DNA from: Clostridium ljungdahlii
GTDB lineage: Bacteria > Bacillota > Clostridia > Clostridiales > Clostridiaceae
Length of the DNA: 64,000 nt
Assembly: GCF_001636845.1 (NCBI RefSeq)
Contig: NZ_LITT01000009.1
Coordinates: forward strand, 16,553 to 80,552
Direction of reading: 5' to 3'
Below are positions 36,701 through 46,324 of this stretch, piece after piece. How positions within the stretch are numbered: position 1 is the stretch's first letter; every line of letters begins with the position of its first letter. Under the pieces are notes generated by a model. The model saw nothing but the letters and a program-made list of their open reading frames with translations. It did no database searches and had not been told where the DNA came from. The position numbers were made by a program, and so were the translations under genes.

Positions 36701-37451
36701 CCTTTTCCACCTCCCTTTTAAACTCTTTCATAATTGATGAAACCATATAAGTTACATCAAGGCTATCTATCTTTCTAGGTCTTGCTAACTGTATTCTAAA
36801 TTCTTTCTTTTCAGAATCCGGACTTGATGGCATTAAAATAACCCTATCGGCTAAAATTACTGCTTCCTCAATACTATGAGTTATAAATACTATAGTCTTT
36901 TTGGTATTCCGCCACATTTTCTGAGTTTCCATTCGAAGGATATCCCTTGTTTGGCTATCAAGAGCTGAGAAAGGTTCATCCATAAGAAGTATGTTAGAAT
37001 CTAAGCAAAGTGCTCTAGCAATTGATACTTTTTGCTTCATTCCACCAGAAAGTTCACTAGCAAAAGCATCCTTAAATTTAATAAGATTCATCATTTTTAA
37101 ATATCTAAGAGCTTTTTCTCTTCTTACATTTTTGGGAACTCCAGACACTTTCATTCCAAACTCTACATTATCTATAACTTTTAACCATGGAAAAAGTGCA
37201 TGCTCCTGGAATACAACAGCCCTGTCTGGTCCTGGTGAAGTTACTTCTTTTCCATCTAAAATAACTTTTCCACTACTAGGCTTTTCAAATCCAGCTATAA
37301 TATTCAAAAGCGTGGATTTTCCACAACCTGAAGGACCTAAAACACATACAAACTCCCCGTCTTTCACGGTTAAATCTATGCTTCTAAGTACCTCCAGTTC
37401 TGTATTATTTTTTTTATATTTTTTACTTAATCCCTCAATTACTAAACTCAA
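36612..37451 (-). CDS. ABC ATPase of the sulfonate/taurine/nitrate type
   Basis: 279 aa. Walker A GPSGCGKST (about 38-46), signature LSGGMKQKVSIARAL (about 139-153), Walker B ILLMDEPFSALD (about 159-170). SsuB/TauB family importer ATPase; C-terminal tail extends over the start of the permease. First gene of the sulfur operon. The substrate-binding protein gene that normally completes this transporter is absent from the operon and the window. Confidence 0.87.
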   Translation of the reverse strand: MSLVIEGLSKKYKKNNTELEVLRSIDLTVKDGEFVCVLGPSGCGKSTLLNIIAGFEKPSSGKVILDGKEVTSPGPDRAVVFQEHALFPWLKVIDNVEFGMKVSGVPKNVRREKALRYLKMMNLIKFKDAFASELSGGMKQKVSIARALCLDSNILLMDEPFSALDSQTRDILRMETQKMWRNTKKTIVFITHSIEEAVILADRVILMPSSPDSEKKEFRIQLARPRKIDSLDVTYMVSSIMKEFKREVEKVAKADFDERWGMEQDPILCDIDSNMGIGL

Positions 37452-37462
37452 TTTCCTTCACC

Positions 37463-37763
37463 CTCTTTAATATTTAAAATGTATTAGAAAAGCCTTAGAC
37501 CTCTATTTATCTTAATCCCTGAGGGTGCTTTTTTATTATTCCCCCCAGAATTTTAAACAAAAACTAAAATGTTTCCCAGCTTACTCTTAAACTTTATACT
37601 TCTTAATTTACTTGTACTTATTACTAATTTGGTAATAATTATAAACAAAAAAGCCAAGCTTCAACAAACTTAGAAAATCCACTAAAAACGAAAAAGTGTT
37701 TTCCAGTTCAAATGAAACTTGACCTCTAGTTTTTCTAGTCAGCCAACTAAAATATTAAATTTA
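37463..37763 (-). promoter_or_regulatory. Spacer between the riboswitch terminator and the sulfur operon, with a second promoter candidate
   Basis: About 300 bp without a gene. On the minus strand, TTGTTG, 18 bp, TATAAT (about 37642-37671 region), followed by the partial palindrome ATTACCAAATTAGTAAT (about 37626-37644), looks like a promoter with an operator over its start site. If real, the operon has a riboswitch-independent promoter. Alternatively the spacer is where a substrate-binding protein gene was lost. Confidence 0.35.
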
Positions 37764-37767
37764 ACTA

Positions 37768-37803
37768 TTAAAAAACTTCCTATGAGGAAAGCACAGGAAG
37801 TTA
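37768..37803 (-). terminator. Riboswitch-controlled terminator
   Basis: AACTTCCT / AGGAAGTT stem followed on the minus strand by a T-run, immediately 3' of the SAM aptamer; its 5' arm can instead pair with the aptamer 3' region. Confidence 0.85.
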
Positions 37804-37814
37804 CATTCTCGTGT

Positions 37815-37919
37815 TTCTCATCTTTCAGGTTACTCCTGCTGGAATTAGCACCGTTAAATATAAAATATTCAGGTTGCCGGACATCATAGGGCCAGTCCCT
37901 CCGTCTCTCTCGATAAGAA
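37815..37919 (-). promoter_or_regulatory. SAM-I (S-box) riboswitch
   Basis: The minus strand carries the S-box core in order: TTCTTATCGAGAG (P1 5' arm), GGAGGGACTGGCCC, GATGTCCGGCAACC, GGTGCTAATTCCAGC, and CTGAAAGATGAGAA (P1 3' arm). P1 pairs TTCTTATC (37912-37919) with GATGAGAA (37815-37822). High S-adenosylmethionine would favour the terminator just downstream and shut the operon off. It reads toward the sulfur-uptake and APS-reduction genes. Confidence 0.95.
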
Positions 37920-38026
37920 GTTATTCAATTAATTTATACATATAATATAACTTTTAGAATACTTTGTCAACATGAAATTTAAATTTTTACTTTCTATAGA
38001 TAAAAATAATGTGTCTCTTCAATATA

Positions 38027-39223
38027 TCATAATACATTGTCATTTAGAAAAAATATATTTTCCATAGGCAAAAGTGCTGCCCCATATACAGCTGCATTTT
38101 CCCCCAGATTTGAAAACATCACATTGCACTGGCTTTCATCATAAAAGCTGTTATCCGTAAATATCTTTTTAATTAGTTCTTTTTCTATGAAATCCTTGTA
38201 AGGAAATATCTCACCACCTATAAGTATATTTTTAGGATCTAATGTCAATATTATATTTTTAATGCCTTCAGCTAAAAAATCAATATATGTATTCAATACT
38301 GCTTTTGCTTTTAAATCCATTTCACTTCTCTTTAAAAAATCGTCCAAGTTTCCATTCACATCATCAAATGCTTCCCTGTATGCACCAAGTAGTGCCTTTT
38401 TAGAAGCATATAGCTCCCAGCACCCTTTTCTTCCACAATTACACCTTTTGCCATCTTTTACGATAGCCATATGCCCAAATTCACCTGCACGTTTATTAAA
38501 TCCCTTATATACGTTGTTTGCTATAACTACACCTGTTCCAATACCTTCTGTAATAGATATAAAAACAAGGCTATTTTTCGCATCATTAAAATTAATAAAT
38601 GTCTCTGCATAAGCTGACGCATTTGCTTCATTTTCTATAAAAATAGGAAATTTGAAATACCTCTCAAATTTTTTAAAAGATACATTTTTAAATCCCAAAT
38701 TAGGTACATTTTTTAATAGGAGTTCTTTTTCATTTACCGTACCAGGTAAGGAAAATCCTATTCCGAGTATTTTATCCGGTGAAATATTAAAATTATTCAC
38801 CAAATATTCAATAGCCTCTGCCGTTTTACAAATCACATCAGTAAAATCATATAATTTTTCCGGCATACTAAAGTCTATTTCATGTATTATTTTAAAATTC
38901 AAATTTGTAAGTATAATTTTTACCTTATCTTTTGTAATCCACACTCCAAAAGAATATCTGCTGTCCGGCAGGAATTTGAGAATCGTAGGCTTCCTGCCAC
39001 CAGTTGACTCTGCAACTCCAGCTTCCTCCAAAAAACCCTGTTCTATAAGTTCATTGCTGTTACTTATAACTGTTGGAATGCTTATATTAAGCTTTTGGGA
39101 TATTTCCTGCTTTGTAAGTTTATTATTCCTATATAGCAAGTTCAATATTTTTTTCTGATTTAATATTCTTATTGTTTCTTGATCTACTGATTTTAATCTA
39201 CTCATCTTAGTACCACCAATCAA
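38027..39223 (-). CDS. xylR: ROK-family transcriptional repressor of the xylose operon
   Basis: 398 aa; the frame opens at 39223 and ATG 39208 (MSRLKSVDQETIRIL) is the better start. N-terminal winged HTH (about 20-70, LTKQEISQKLNISIPTVISN), then a ROK sugar-kinase-like domain with the zinc motif CNCGRKGCWE (about 260-269) and EFGHMA. Binds sugar ligand and releases DNA. It lies at the 3' side of the xyl genes but is separated by a terminator, so it has its own promoter in 39224-39330. Confidence 0.88.
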   Translation of the reverse strand: MIGGTKMSRLKSVDQETIRILNQKKILNLLYRNNKLTKQEISQKLNISIPTVISNSNELIEQGFLEEAGVAESTGGRKPTILKFLPDSRYSFGVWITKDKVKIILTNLNFKIIHEIDFSMPEKLYDFTDVICKTAEAIEYLVNNFNISPDKILGIGFSLPGTVNEKELLLKNVPNLGFKNVSFKKFERYFKFPIFIENEANASAYAETFINFNDAKNSLVFISITEGIGTGVVIANNVYKGFNKRAGEFGHMAIVKDGKRCNCGRKGCWELYASKKALLGAYREAFDDVNGNLDDFLKRSEMDLKAKAVLNTYIDFLAEGIKNIILTLDPKNILIGGEIFPYKDFIEKELIKKIFTDNSFYDESQCNVMFSNLGENAAVYGAALLPMENIFFLNDNVL

Positions 39224-39330
39224 ATTTTAAATTATCCCTATAATAATTTAATTATATCATTACTGTATGTAATTTTTAAGTAAACGTTATAAACAAGCAT
39301 AAATTTGTGATTTTTTCTCTATATAAAACG

Positions 39331-39360
39331 GGTGTTGATGATTTTTTCACATCAACACCT
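39331..39360 (-). terminator. Terminator of the xylose operon
   Basis: GGTGTTGATG / CATCAACACC, 10-bp perfect stem, between the symporter and xylR. Confidence 0.85.
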
Positions 39361-39395
39361 AAAATTGCAGTTAACAAACATATTAAATAATCTTT

Positions 39396-40772
39396 TTAAC
39401 TAACTTTCTTTCCTTGTTCACCAGCACGTACTCTAAGAGTAGTTTCAATTTCTTCAAGTGATCGATTACGTGTTTCAAACACTTTGTAATGAACAAACCA
39501 AATTGCTACGAAACAAATAACTCCATAACCTATGAACAAATTACCAGTCCCAAAGAAGCTTAATAATGTTGGAAATGTTAATGATACTACCGCATTAGAA
39601 GCCCAGTTAACTACACTGCCAAATGAATTACCTAAGCCACGAATGTTTAATGGGAATACTTCACCAATCATAACCCACATTACAGGTCCCCAAGTAGCTG
39701 AAAAGAAAGCAATGTAAACGGTTAATGCAATAACACAAATAATTGAGCCAATAAATGAACCATTAGACAATTTCATTGAAAAGCTCATAATTAATAAAGA
39801 GACACCCATTCCAAGGCCACCATAAATCAACATCTTTTTACGATCAATTTTATCCATAATAGCAACAGCTACAGCAGTAACAATGACATTAAAAATTCCA
39901 ATTCCAATGTGAGCAAGTAAAGCTGCTTGAACACCAAAACCAACAGCAGTAAAAATAGTTGGTGCATAGTAGAGAACTGTATTACACCCCATAACTTGTT
40001 GGAAAATAGCTAAGCCAACAGCAATAACCAATGCTGGATGAACAAATTTGCCAAATAACTCGCTAAGTCCACCACTTTTAATTTCAGCTTGTTTCTTAAT
40101 CTCAACAAGTTCAGCATCAACAGCTTTTTGATTATGTTCATTCATCTGATCCAAAACTTCTTTGGCTTTATCAAGCTTTCCATCTTTAACTAAGTAACGA
40201 GGACTTTCTGGTAATACAAGAGCACCTAGGAAAAGTATTGCAGATGGAATAGCCGCAAAGCCAAGCATCCAACGCCAACCACTATGTAAGCCTGAGAAAC
40301 TGTAGTTAGTAATATAAGCTAATAAAATTCCACTCATAACCATTAATTGAAATAAGCTTGACATAGATCCACGTTTTTCAGCAGGTGATAATTCTGCTAA
40401 GTATGTTGGAATTAGTGCTGATGCAGAACCAACTGCCATACCAAGAATAATACGTGATATAATAAGTGTACTAAATCCTATTGAAAATGCTGATCCAAGT
40501 GCTCCAATAAAGAAAATAACTGCCGATAATAAAATCAACTTTCTACGTCCATGCCTATCAGACATTGGTCCAATAATTGCAGCTCCAAGAACGGCTCCTA
40601 CTAATACAGCACTAACAACCCACCCTTGCTGCCATGAATCAAGACTCATTTGTTTTTGGATAAATAAGATTGCTCCTGAAATAACTCCAGTATCATAACC
40701 AAATAAAAGACCGCCAAGTGCACCAAAAACATATACCACCGCACTATTAATTTTTACATTCATTAAACCCAT
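39396..40772 (-). CDS. Sugar:proton symporter (XylT/AraE type, MFS)
   Basis: 458 aa (ATG 40772, or Met4 at 40763). Twelve helices with sugar-porter signatures: GALGGLLFGYDTGVISGA (about 16-33), DRHGRRK (about 72-78), PESPRYLVK (about 194-202) and PVMWVMIGEVFP-like motif near 370. Best resemblance, from memory, is to lactobacillal XylT/AraE proteins, and base composition is visibly less AT-rich than the neighbouring genes, suggesting acquisition from a lactic acid bacterium. Imports xylose (or arabinose) with protons. Last gene of the xyl operon. Confidence 0.88.
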   Translation of the reverse strand: MGLMNVKINSAVVYVFGALGGLLFGYDTGVISGAILFIQKQMSLDSWQQGWVVSAVLVGAVLGAAIIGPMSDRHGRRKLILLSAVIFFIGALGSAFSIGFSTLIISRIILGMAVGSASALIPTYLAELSPAEKRGSMSSLFQLMVMSGILLAYITNYSFSGLHSGWRWMLGFAAIPSAILFLGALVLPESPRYLVKDGKLDKAKEVLDQMNEHNQKAVDAELVEIKKQAEIKSGGLSELFGKFVHPALVIAVGLAIFQQVMGCNTVLYYAPTIFTAVGFGVQAALLAHIGIGIFNVIVTAVAVAIMDKIDRKKMLIYGGLGMGVSLLIMSFSMKLSNGSFIGSIICVIALTVYIAFFSATWGPVMWVMIGEVFPLNIRGLGNSFGSVVNWASNAVVSLTFPTLLSFFGTGNLFIGYGVICFVAIWFVHYKVFETRNRSLEEIETTLRVRAGEQGKKVS

Positions 40773-40785
40773 CTCCTCTTTTAAT

Positions 40786-41847
40786 TTATATAGTCAAAAA
40801 TTTATATATTGTCGTATGCCTATACTTTTCTCCTACCTTTAATACAGGTGATGGAAAATTATTATGATTTAATGCATCAGGAAAATATTGAGTTTCAAGA
40901 CACAATCCACTATTTTTAGTGTAGCAAGTATCTTCCTTACAATTTTCAAATTCATTTAAATAATTTCCCGTATAAAATTGTACTCCTGGTTTAGTCGTAT
41001 ACACTTTCATAACTCTTCCACTATGAGGATCAAGAACCTCTGCTGCCATTTCTAGACTTTTTCCCTTTTTATTTAATATCCAATTATGATCATATCCATT
41101 TCCATAAATCATTTGGTCATATTTACTTGATATATTTTTACCTATCGTAGTCAACTTTCTAAAATCCATAGGTGTATTCTCTACAAACCTTATTTCACCT
41201 GTAGGAACGCTTTCCTTATCATTAGCTGTAAATTTATCTGAATTTATCATTACTTCATGATCCAATATGCTTTTAGACAGATGCCCTGACAAATTGAAGT
41301 ATGAATGGTTCGTAAAATTAACCACCGTATCCTTATCTGAAACTGCAAAATAATCAATTCTGAGTTCATTGTCTCTTTTAATCGTATACACAACTTTAAC
41401 ATTAAGGTTACCTGGATATCCTTCTTCTCCATCTTTACTCATGTATGATAATTCAAGACATTCACTTCCATCGTCATCTACATATGTCCTCGGTGTCCAT
41501 AAAACTTTATCAAATCCTACTTTTCCTCCATGAAGCTGATTTTCTCCTTCATTTTTAGTCAAACTATATACTTTATCATTTATCTTAATTTCCGCACCTT
41601 TTATTCTATTTGCATTACGTCCTATAATTGCTCCAAAGAAAAACTTTCCTTTTATATATCCCTCTAAATTCTTATACCCTAGTACAATATCATCAAGCTT
41701 GCCTTCCTTATCCGGCACCGTAAGAGAAATCACTCTTCCACCATAGTTTGAAATTTTAACACTCATACTATTCTCATTAGACAGTGTAAATATATATGCT
41801 TCTTTGTCTTTAGATACCTTTCCAAAAACTTCTTTCATAATCCCCAT
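40786..41847 (-). CDS. galM: Aldose 1-epimerase (mutarotase)
   Basis: 353 aa. Family motifs: GAIIGRNANRIKGA (about 77-90), LHGGKVGFDK (about 109-118), NHSYFNLSGH (about 184-193, catalytic His), and the Glu-containing LCLETQYFPDALNH (about 316-329). Interconverts alpha and beta anomers, here probably of xylose, before isomerisation. 13 bp upstream of the symporter gene. Confidence 0.92.
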   Translation of the reverse strand: MGIMKEVFGKVSKDKEAYIFTLSNENSMSVKISNYGGRVISLTVPDKEGKLDDIVLGYKNLEGYIKGKFFFGAIIGRNANRIKGAEIKINDKVYSLTKNEGENQLHGGKVGFDKVLWTPRTYVDDDGSECLELSYMSKDGEEGYPGNLNVKVVYTIKRDNELRIDYFAVSDKDTVVNFTNHSYFNLSGHLSKSILDHEVMINSDKFTANDKESVPTGEIRFVENTPMDFRKLTTIGKNISSKYDQMIYGNGYDHNWILNKKGKSLEMAAEVLDPHSGRVMKVYTTKPGVQFYTGNYLNEFENCKEDTCYTKNSGLCLETQYFPDALNHNNFPSPVLKVGEKYRHTTIYKFLTI

Positions 41848-41862
41848 AATAATAAGATCTCC

Positions 41863-43383
41863 TTATATGGATAAGTTATCTATTTCTTTAAACTTATCTT
41901 TTAAACAACTATATAAAGATGAATAAACTTTATATAGTTTATCATACTTTTCAACATTTTCTCTTATAGGCTGTATTTTATCCGTTGTCTTTATCAAAGC
42001 TTTACATGCCTCATCTACTGAATTAAAAAGTTTACATCCAACTGCTGCAAGTATTGCTGCACCATAAGCTGGACCTTCCTTTGAATTTATAATACTTACA
42101 TTTAAGTTGAAAACATCTGCAATTATCTGCCTCCAAAGCTTACTCTTAGAACCTCCGCCGCTTATTCTTACTTCCTTCATATCAACATTTAAGTTTTTAA
42201 GTATTTCAAGTGAATCTCTAAGAGCAAAAGATACTCCTTCCAAAATGGATCTTGTCATATCTCCTCTTTTATGTGTCACATTTAATCCAATAAAACTTCC
42301 CTTTGCACAAGGATCGTTATAAGGTGTTCTCTCCCCTATTAAATAAGGTGAAAAGAATAACTTATTACTTCCTACAGGAGAACTTTCTGCTTCTGAAAGT
42401 AATTTTTCAAATACATCTCCACCTATATCTGAATTAACATTATCAACCCACCATTTAAGGCTTGATGCTGCAGATAGTATTACACCCATTTGATGCCACT
42501 TGCCATTGGCATGGCAAAATGAATGAAGCCTATTTTCCTTATCTACATAAAACTTTTCACTTGATGCAAAGACAACACCAGATGTTCCAAGTGCTACAGA
42601 TAATACTCCAGAATCAACTGTTCCAGTACCTATAGCTCCAGCTGCCTGGTCACCTGCTCCAGCTATTACTTTTGTAGATGTTGAAAGTCCAGTTTCACTT
42701 GATACTTCTTCTGAGACATTACCTACAACTTCATAGGATTCATAAACTTTAGGTAAAACATCTTCTTTTATCTCAAGTAAATCTAATACTTCGTTAGACC
42801 ATTTTCTATTTTTCACATCAAACATTACTGTTCCAGAAGCATCAGACACATCAGATGCAAATTTCCCGGTAAGTTTAAAACTTATATAGTCTTTAGGAAG
42901 CATCATATGTGCTATTTTAGCATATATATCTGGTTTATTTTCTTTAACCCAAAGTACTTTTGGAAGTGTAAAACCAGTCAGGGCCATGTTACCAGTATAC
43001 TTTGAAAGTTTATCTTGTCCAAATTCTTTATTTAAGTAATCACACTGTTTTTGTGTCCTTTGATCACACCACAATATGGCCGGCATTAAAACCTTACTTT
43101 TACTGTCAAGAATTACAAGTCCATGCATTTGTCCACTAAAACTTATGCCTCTAATAGTTTCTGGTTTTATATTATGATTATTTATAAGTTCTCTAATTCC
43201 ATCTTTAGTACTATTCCACCAATCATCAGGATTTTGTTCTGCCCATCCGACCTGAGGATAACTTATACCATAGTCTTTAGATACACTGGTTAAAAGTTCA
43301 CCTTTTTCATTCATTATGATAAGCTTTACAGAAGAAGTCCCTAAATCAATTCCTAAAAAATTCACAGTAATCTCTTCTTTCAT
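41863..43383 (-). CDS. xylB: Xylulokinase
   Basis: 506 aa FGGY kinase: N-terminal phosphate loop LGIDLGTSSVKLI (about 10-22), SFSGQMHGLVILD (about 86-98), ILWCDQRT (about 107-114), DQAAGAIGTG (about 245-254), and the C-terminal ISGGGSKSKLWRQIIADV (about 412-429). Phosphorylates D-xylulose to xylulose-5-phosphate. Located between xylA and galM in one operon. Confidence 0.95.
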   Translation of the reverse strand: MKEEITVNFLGIDLGTSSVKLIIMNEKGELLTSVSKDYGISYPQVGWAEQNPDDWWNSTKDGIRELINNHNIKPETIRGISFSGQMHGLVILDSKSKVLMPAILWCDQRTQKQCDYLNKEFGQDKLSKYTGNMALTGFTLPKVLWVKENKPDIYAKIAHMMLPKDYISFKLTGKFASDVSDASGTVMFDVKNRKWSNEVLDLLEIKEDVLPKVYESYEVVGNVSEEVSSETGLSTSTKVIAGAGDQAAGAIGTGTVDSGVLSVALGTSGVVFASSEKFYVDKENRLHSFCHANGKWHQMGVILSAASSLKWWVDNVNSDIGGDVFEKLLSEAESSPVGSNKLFFSPYLIGERTPYNDPCAKGSFIGLNVTHKRGDMTRSILEGVSFALRDSLEILKNLNVDMKEVRISGGGSKSKLWRQIIADVFNLNVSIINSKEGPAYGAAILAAVGCKLFNSVDEACKALIKTTDKIQPIRENVEKYDKLYKVYSSLYSCLKDKFKEIDNLSI

Positions 43384-43440
43384 GAAATTATTGGTATTTC
43401 AGTAGAGGCAGTTTAAAACCACCCCTACATGTTTTAAATT

Positions 43441-44772
43441 CTATTTATTCTCAAGTATATATTGATTTACTACTGATTCTAAATATTCTTGTCTTCCTGA
43501 TTTATTATTTATATCATTATTTCCCAAAGCATATTTTTCTAATTCCTCAAATCCTACTTTGCCATCTACTATGTCTTTACCTATCCCTGTAGAAAAGCTT
43601 GAATATCTTTCTTTAATAAAGTTTTCAATAGGAGCATCTTGTAATAATTTATATGCCACTCTAAGTCCTTTAGCGAAACTATCCATTCCTGCTATATATG
43701 CTAAGAATAAATCTTCTGGTTCAAAAGATGCTCTTCTTACCTTTGCATCAAAGTTTAATCCTCCTGGTGCTATACCGCCATTTTTAAGTACTTCGTACAT
43801 TGATAATGTTGTATCGTATACATTTGTAGGAAATTGATCTGTATCCCATCCAAGATGTGGATCTCCCTGGTTTGCATCTAAGCTTCCAAGTGCATTATTA
43901 TTTCTTGCTAAGCATATTTCATGCTGGAAAGTATGTCCTGCTAAAGTAGCATGATTTGCTTCAATATTTATCTTGAAGTAATCTTCTAGCTTGTACTTTC
44001 TTAAGAATCCTAAAACAGTTGCTACATCAAAATCATACTGATGTTTTGTAGGCTCCTTTGGCTTTGGTTCTATAAGAAATTGTCCTTTAAATCCTATTTT
44101 CTTTGCATAATCTACTGCCATCTGTAATATTCTAGCAAAGTTGTCCATTTCAAATCCCATGTCAGTATTTAGAAGTGTTTCATATCCTTCTCTTCCACCC
44201 CAAAATACATAGTTTTCTCCACCTAATTCATTTGTAACTTCTATTGCTTTTTTTAGCTGTGCTGCTGAATAAGCATAAACATTTGCATTACATGTAGTTC
44301 CAGCACCATGTACAAATCTTGGGTTATTAAATAAGTTAGCCGTACCCCATAATAACTTTTTATTGTTCTTTTTCATTAAGTCCTTACACATTGCTACTAT
44401 TTCATCTAAATTTTTATTTGTTTCTGCAAGGTCTTTTCCTTCAGGCGCTATATCTCTATCATGGAAACAAAAATAATCTATATCTAGCTTGTTCATAAAT
44501 TCAAATGCTGCTTCCATTCTTGCTTTAGCAAGCTCCATTTTATCGTTTACATTATCCCATGGTCTAACCATTGTTCCTGATCCAAACTGATCAGTTCCAT
44601 TAGCAGTTAATGTATGCCAGTAAGACATTGAAAATCTTAAATGATCTCTCATCTTTTTTCCGCCAATTACTTCATCAGGATTATAATATTTAAATGAGTA
44701 AGGATTTTTCGAATCCGGTCCTTCATAATTTATTTTAGATACATTATTAAAGTACTCTTTCATCACAATCAC
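43441..44772 (-). CDS. xylA: Xylose isomerase
   Basis: 443 aa, class II size. Catalytic and metal motifs: [11 protein letters not shown] (about 101-111, His and Asp), [16 protein letters not shown] (about 187-202), [17 protein letters not shown] (about 234-250, metal-binding Glu), and [15 protein letters not shown] (about 273-287). Interconverts D-xylose and D-xylulose. ATG 44769 (MKEYF...) or 44772-side codons; the ribosome site GGAGTGATTGTG favours the first ATGs. Promoter is directly upstream. Confidence 0.96.
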   Translation of the reverse strand: MIVMKEYFNNVSKINYEGPDSKNPYSFKYYNPDEVIGGKKMRDHLRFSMSYWHTLTANGTDQFGSGTMVRPWDNVNDKMELAKARMEAAFEFMNKLDIDYFCFHDRDIAPEGKDLAETNKNLDEIVAMCKDLMKKNNKKLLWGTANLFNNPRFVHGAGTTCNANVYAYSAAQLKKAIEVTNELGGENYVFWGGREGYETLLNTDMGFEMDNFARILQMAVDYAKKIGFKGQFLIEPKPKEPTKHQYDFDVATVLGFLRKYKLEDYFKINIEANHATLAGHTFQHEICLARNNNALGSLDANQGDPHLGWDTDQFPTNVYDTTLSMYEVLKNGGIAPGGLNFDAKVRRASFEPEDLFLAYIAGMDSFAKGLRVAYKLLQDAPIENFIKERYSSFSTGIGKDIVDGKVGFEELEKYALGNNDINNKSGRQEYLESVVNQYILENK

Positions 44773-44794
44773 TCCTTATTTTATTGTTGAATCT

Positions 44795-44823
44795 AGTATA
44801 ACACCTTATTAAAACTTTTTCAA
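44795..44823 (-). promoter_or_regulatory. Sigma-A promoter of the xylose operon
   Basis: On the minus strand TTGAAA (44818-44823), 17 bp, TATACT (44795-44800), ending 23 bp before the xylA start. The spacer (AAGTTTTAATAAGGTGT) and flank are where XylR would be expected to bind; no perfect operator palindrome is seen. Confidence 0.75.
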
Positions 44824-44899
44824 GTGCCTTTATAAAGTTATCTTATTAACATACTTTCCTTATATTTTACATATGTGCTATATTATTAGTCTGAAATAT

Positions 44900-44940
44900 A
44901 GTAAAAAGGTAGCTTTATACTCAATAAAGCTACCTTTTAA
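44900..44940. terminator. Terminator downstream of queT
   Basis: AAAAAGGTAGCTTTAT / ATAAAGCTACCTTTT, a 15-bp perfect stem with a 5-nt loop; T-rich on both strands. Confidence 0.9.
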
Positions 44941-44953
44941 AGGGCTAATATTA

Positions 44954-45460
44954 CTAATTAAATTTTATATTATCTATTTTCTTATTAGGAAATTTTATCT
45001 TCATTCTATCCAAAAATGCAGTATTTTTAAAAATCTTTCTAAATACAAAATACCCCAAAACCATAACTATAAGTTCCCCTAATGCCTGAGTAAAAAATGT
45101 GTAGAAAAAAGGTACTTTATAAAGTACATGAAGTTCCTCTGCTATAATTGCACTTCCTAAAACAGGCCATATAATTGAAACAAGCATATTTTTCGTTTTC
45201 CACATTGCATAAGTTGCCAAAAGAGTAGCAAAGCTTCCAACAAACACATCCACTATACTAAAGCTATAAAAATTTGCAACAGCACATCCTACAGTTAGTG
45301 AAATTATATAAAATGGATCTATAAAAGCCAGGAAATTAAGCATTTCACTAACTCTAAGCCCTATTGGCCCCCAATAAGAAAGCTGTCCTAGTGCAATAGT
45401 TGAAACTATGTATATTGCAGCTACTATAGCTATTTTTACTAATTTATTAGTTCTACTCAT
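44954..45460 (-). CDS. queT: QueT-family ECF transporter S component
   Basis: 168 aa, five to six helices, with the QueT pattern (ALGQLSYWGPIGLRVSEMLNF, about 24-44). QueT/QrtT proteins take up queuosine precursors (preQ1, queuine or queuosine) with an ECF energising module encoded elsewhere. Overlaps the radical SAM gene by 8 bp; the operon is preceded by a preQ1-I riboswitch, which fixes the substrate class. Confidence 0.88.
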   Translation of the reverse strand: MSRTNKLVKIAIVAAIYIVSTIALGQLSYWGPIGLRVSEMLNFLAFIDPFYIISLTVGCAVANFYSFSIVDVFVGSFATLLATYAMWKTKNMLVSIIWPVLGSAIIAEELHVLYKVPFFYTFFTQALGELIVMVLGYFVFRKIFKNTAFLDRMKIKFPNKKIDNIKFN

Positions 45461-46202
45461 TTATTTTGCCTCCAACTCCATCTAAATTCGCACCACATCT
45501 AGTATCTATATCATCTAATATCTCCACTCTATCATAATAGTTAGTCTGAAGAGATTGGAACAAATGGCTATGATAAAACTCCTCTATGAGCTCATTGTCT
45601 CTCTTTACTTTTGTAGTATTTTCACAAAATATATTTATTGTAACTCTTTCAAAATATTTTAGTGCCAATTCTACATCTCTTTGTAATTCCGTAATATTTT
45701 GTCCAACCATACCAAAGAGTAAGTTAACCCAATCAAAATTTTTAAATTCACATGCTTTTCTATCCCCTATTCCTTTATTTAGCACATTTTCTCTGTAACT
45801 TATATCAAAGCTCTCTGCTCCTACTATAAATTTTAATTCTGTAGGTCTAAATTGTTCTCTAAATAGTTTTATATCATTTTCATATTTAACATGACTTTCC
45901 ATAATCAGCTGTCTTATATTTTTATTTCTACATAATTTAATAAGCTCAAATACAGTGGCAGTATCTAGTTCACTGGCACTTCCAGAATTCATTATCTGAA
46001 GTACACCATATTTCCCCGTAACTTTTTCAAGCACTTTATGATTCAATTTATGATTTCTAAAGGCATTGTAATCCTCATCCAGATGGTAATCACAAAATAT
46101 GCAGTTTCCCCAAAAGCATCCGCTGCCCCTTAGAAGCACTACTTCCCTAGGCAGCCTTTTAGTAACCTGCCCATATCTTTTTAACTTTGGTAAACGATTC
46201 AT
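45453..46202 (-). CDS. Radical SAM protein, probable queuine-salvage enzyme (QueL-like)
   Basis: 249 aa. Cluster-binding cysteines appear in GSGCFWGNCIFCDYH (about 27-41), spaced C-x4-C-x2-C rather than the usual C-x3-C-x2-C. Partial TIM-barrel pattern follows (LQIMNSGSASELDTATVFEL, IMESHVKYEND, FIVGAESFD). In Clostridioides difficile a radical SAM enzyme (QueL) releases queuine from queuosine-derived material and is encoded with a QueT-type transporter. The same pairing plus the preQ1 riboswitch here supports that role, though I cannot prove orthology. No QueK hydrolase is next to it. Confidence 0.7.
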   Translation of the reverse strand: MNRLPKLKRYGQVTKRLPREVVLLRGSGCFWGNCIFCDYHLDEDYNAFRNHKLNHKVLEKVTGKYGVLQIMNSGSASELDTATVFELIKLCRNKNIRQLIMESHVKYENDIKLFREQFRPTELKFIVGAESFDISYRENVLNKGIGDRKACEFKNFDWVNLLFGMVGQNITELQRDVELALKYFERVTINIFCENTTKVKRDNELIEEFYHSHLFQSLQTNYYDRVEILDDIDTRCGANLDGVGGKINE

Positions 46203-46261
46203 TTAACTTGTCCTCCTTGAATTTGAAAAGATGCATATAAGAAATGGAACTATCCTGGACG

Positions 46262-46304
46262 TGAAAAAAAGGCAGAGATATTTTCCACCTTTTAATTACA
46301 AAAT
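46262..46304 (-). terminator. preQ1-controlled transcription terminator
   Basis: On the minus strand AAAAGG...CCTTTT stem, extended by G-T pairs, followed by seven T residues. It lies between the aptamer and the radical SAM gene. Confidence 0.6.
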
Positions 46305-46324
46305 AAACTATCTAAATAGCTAAT

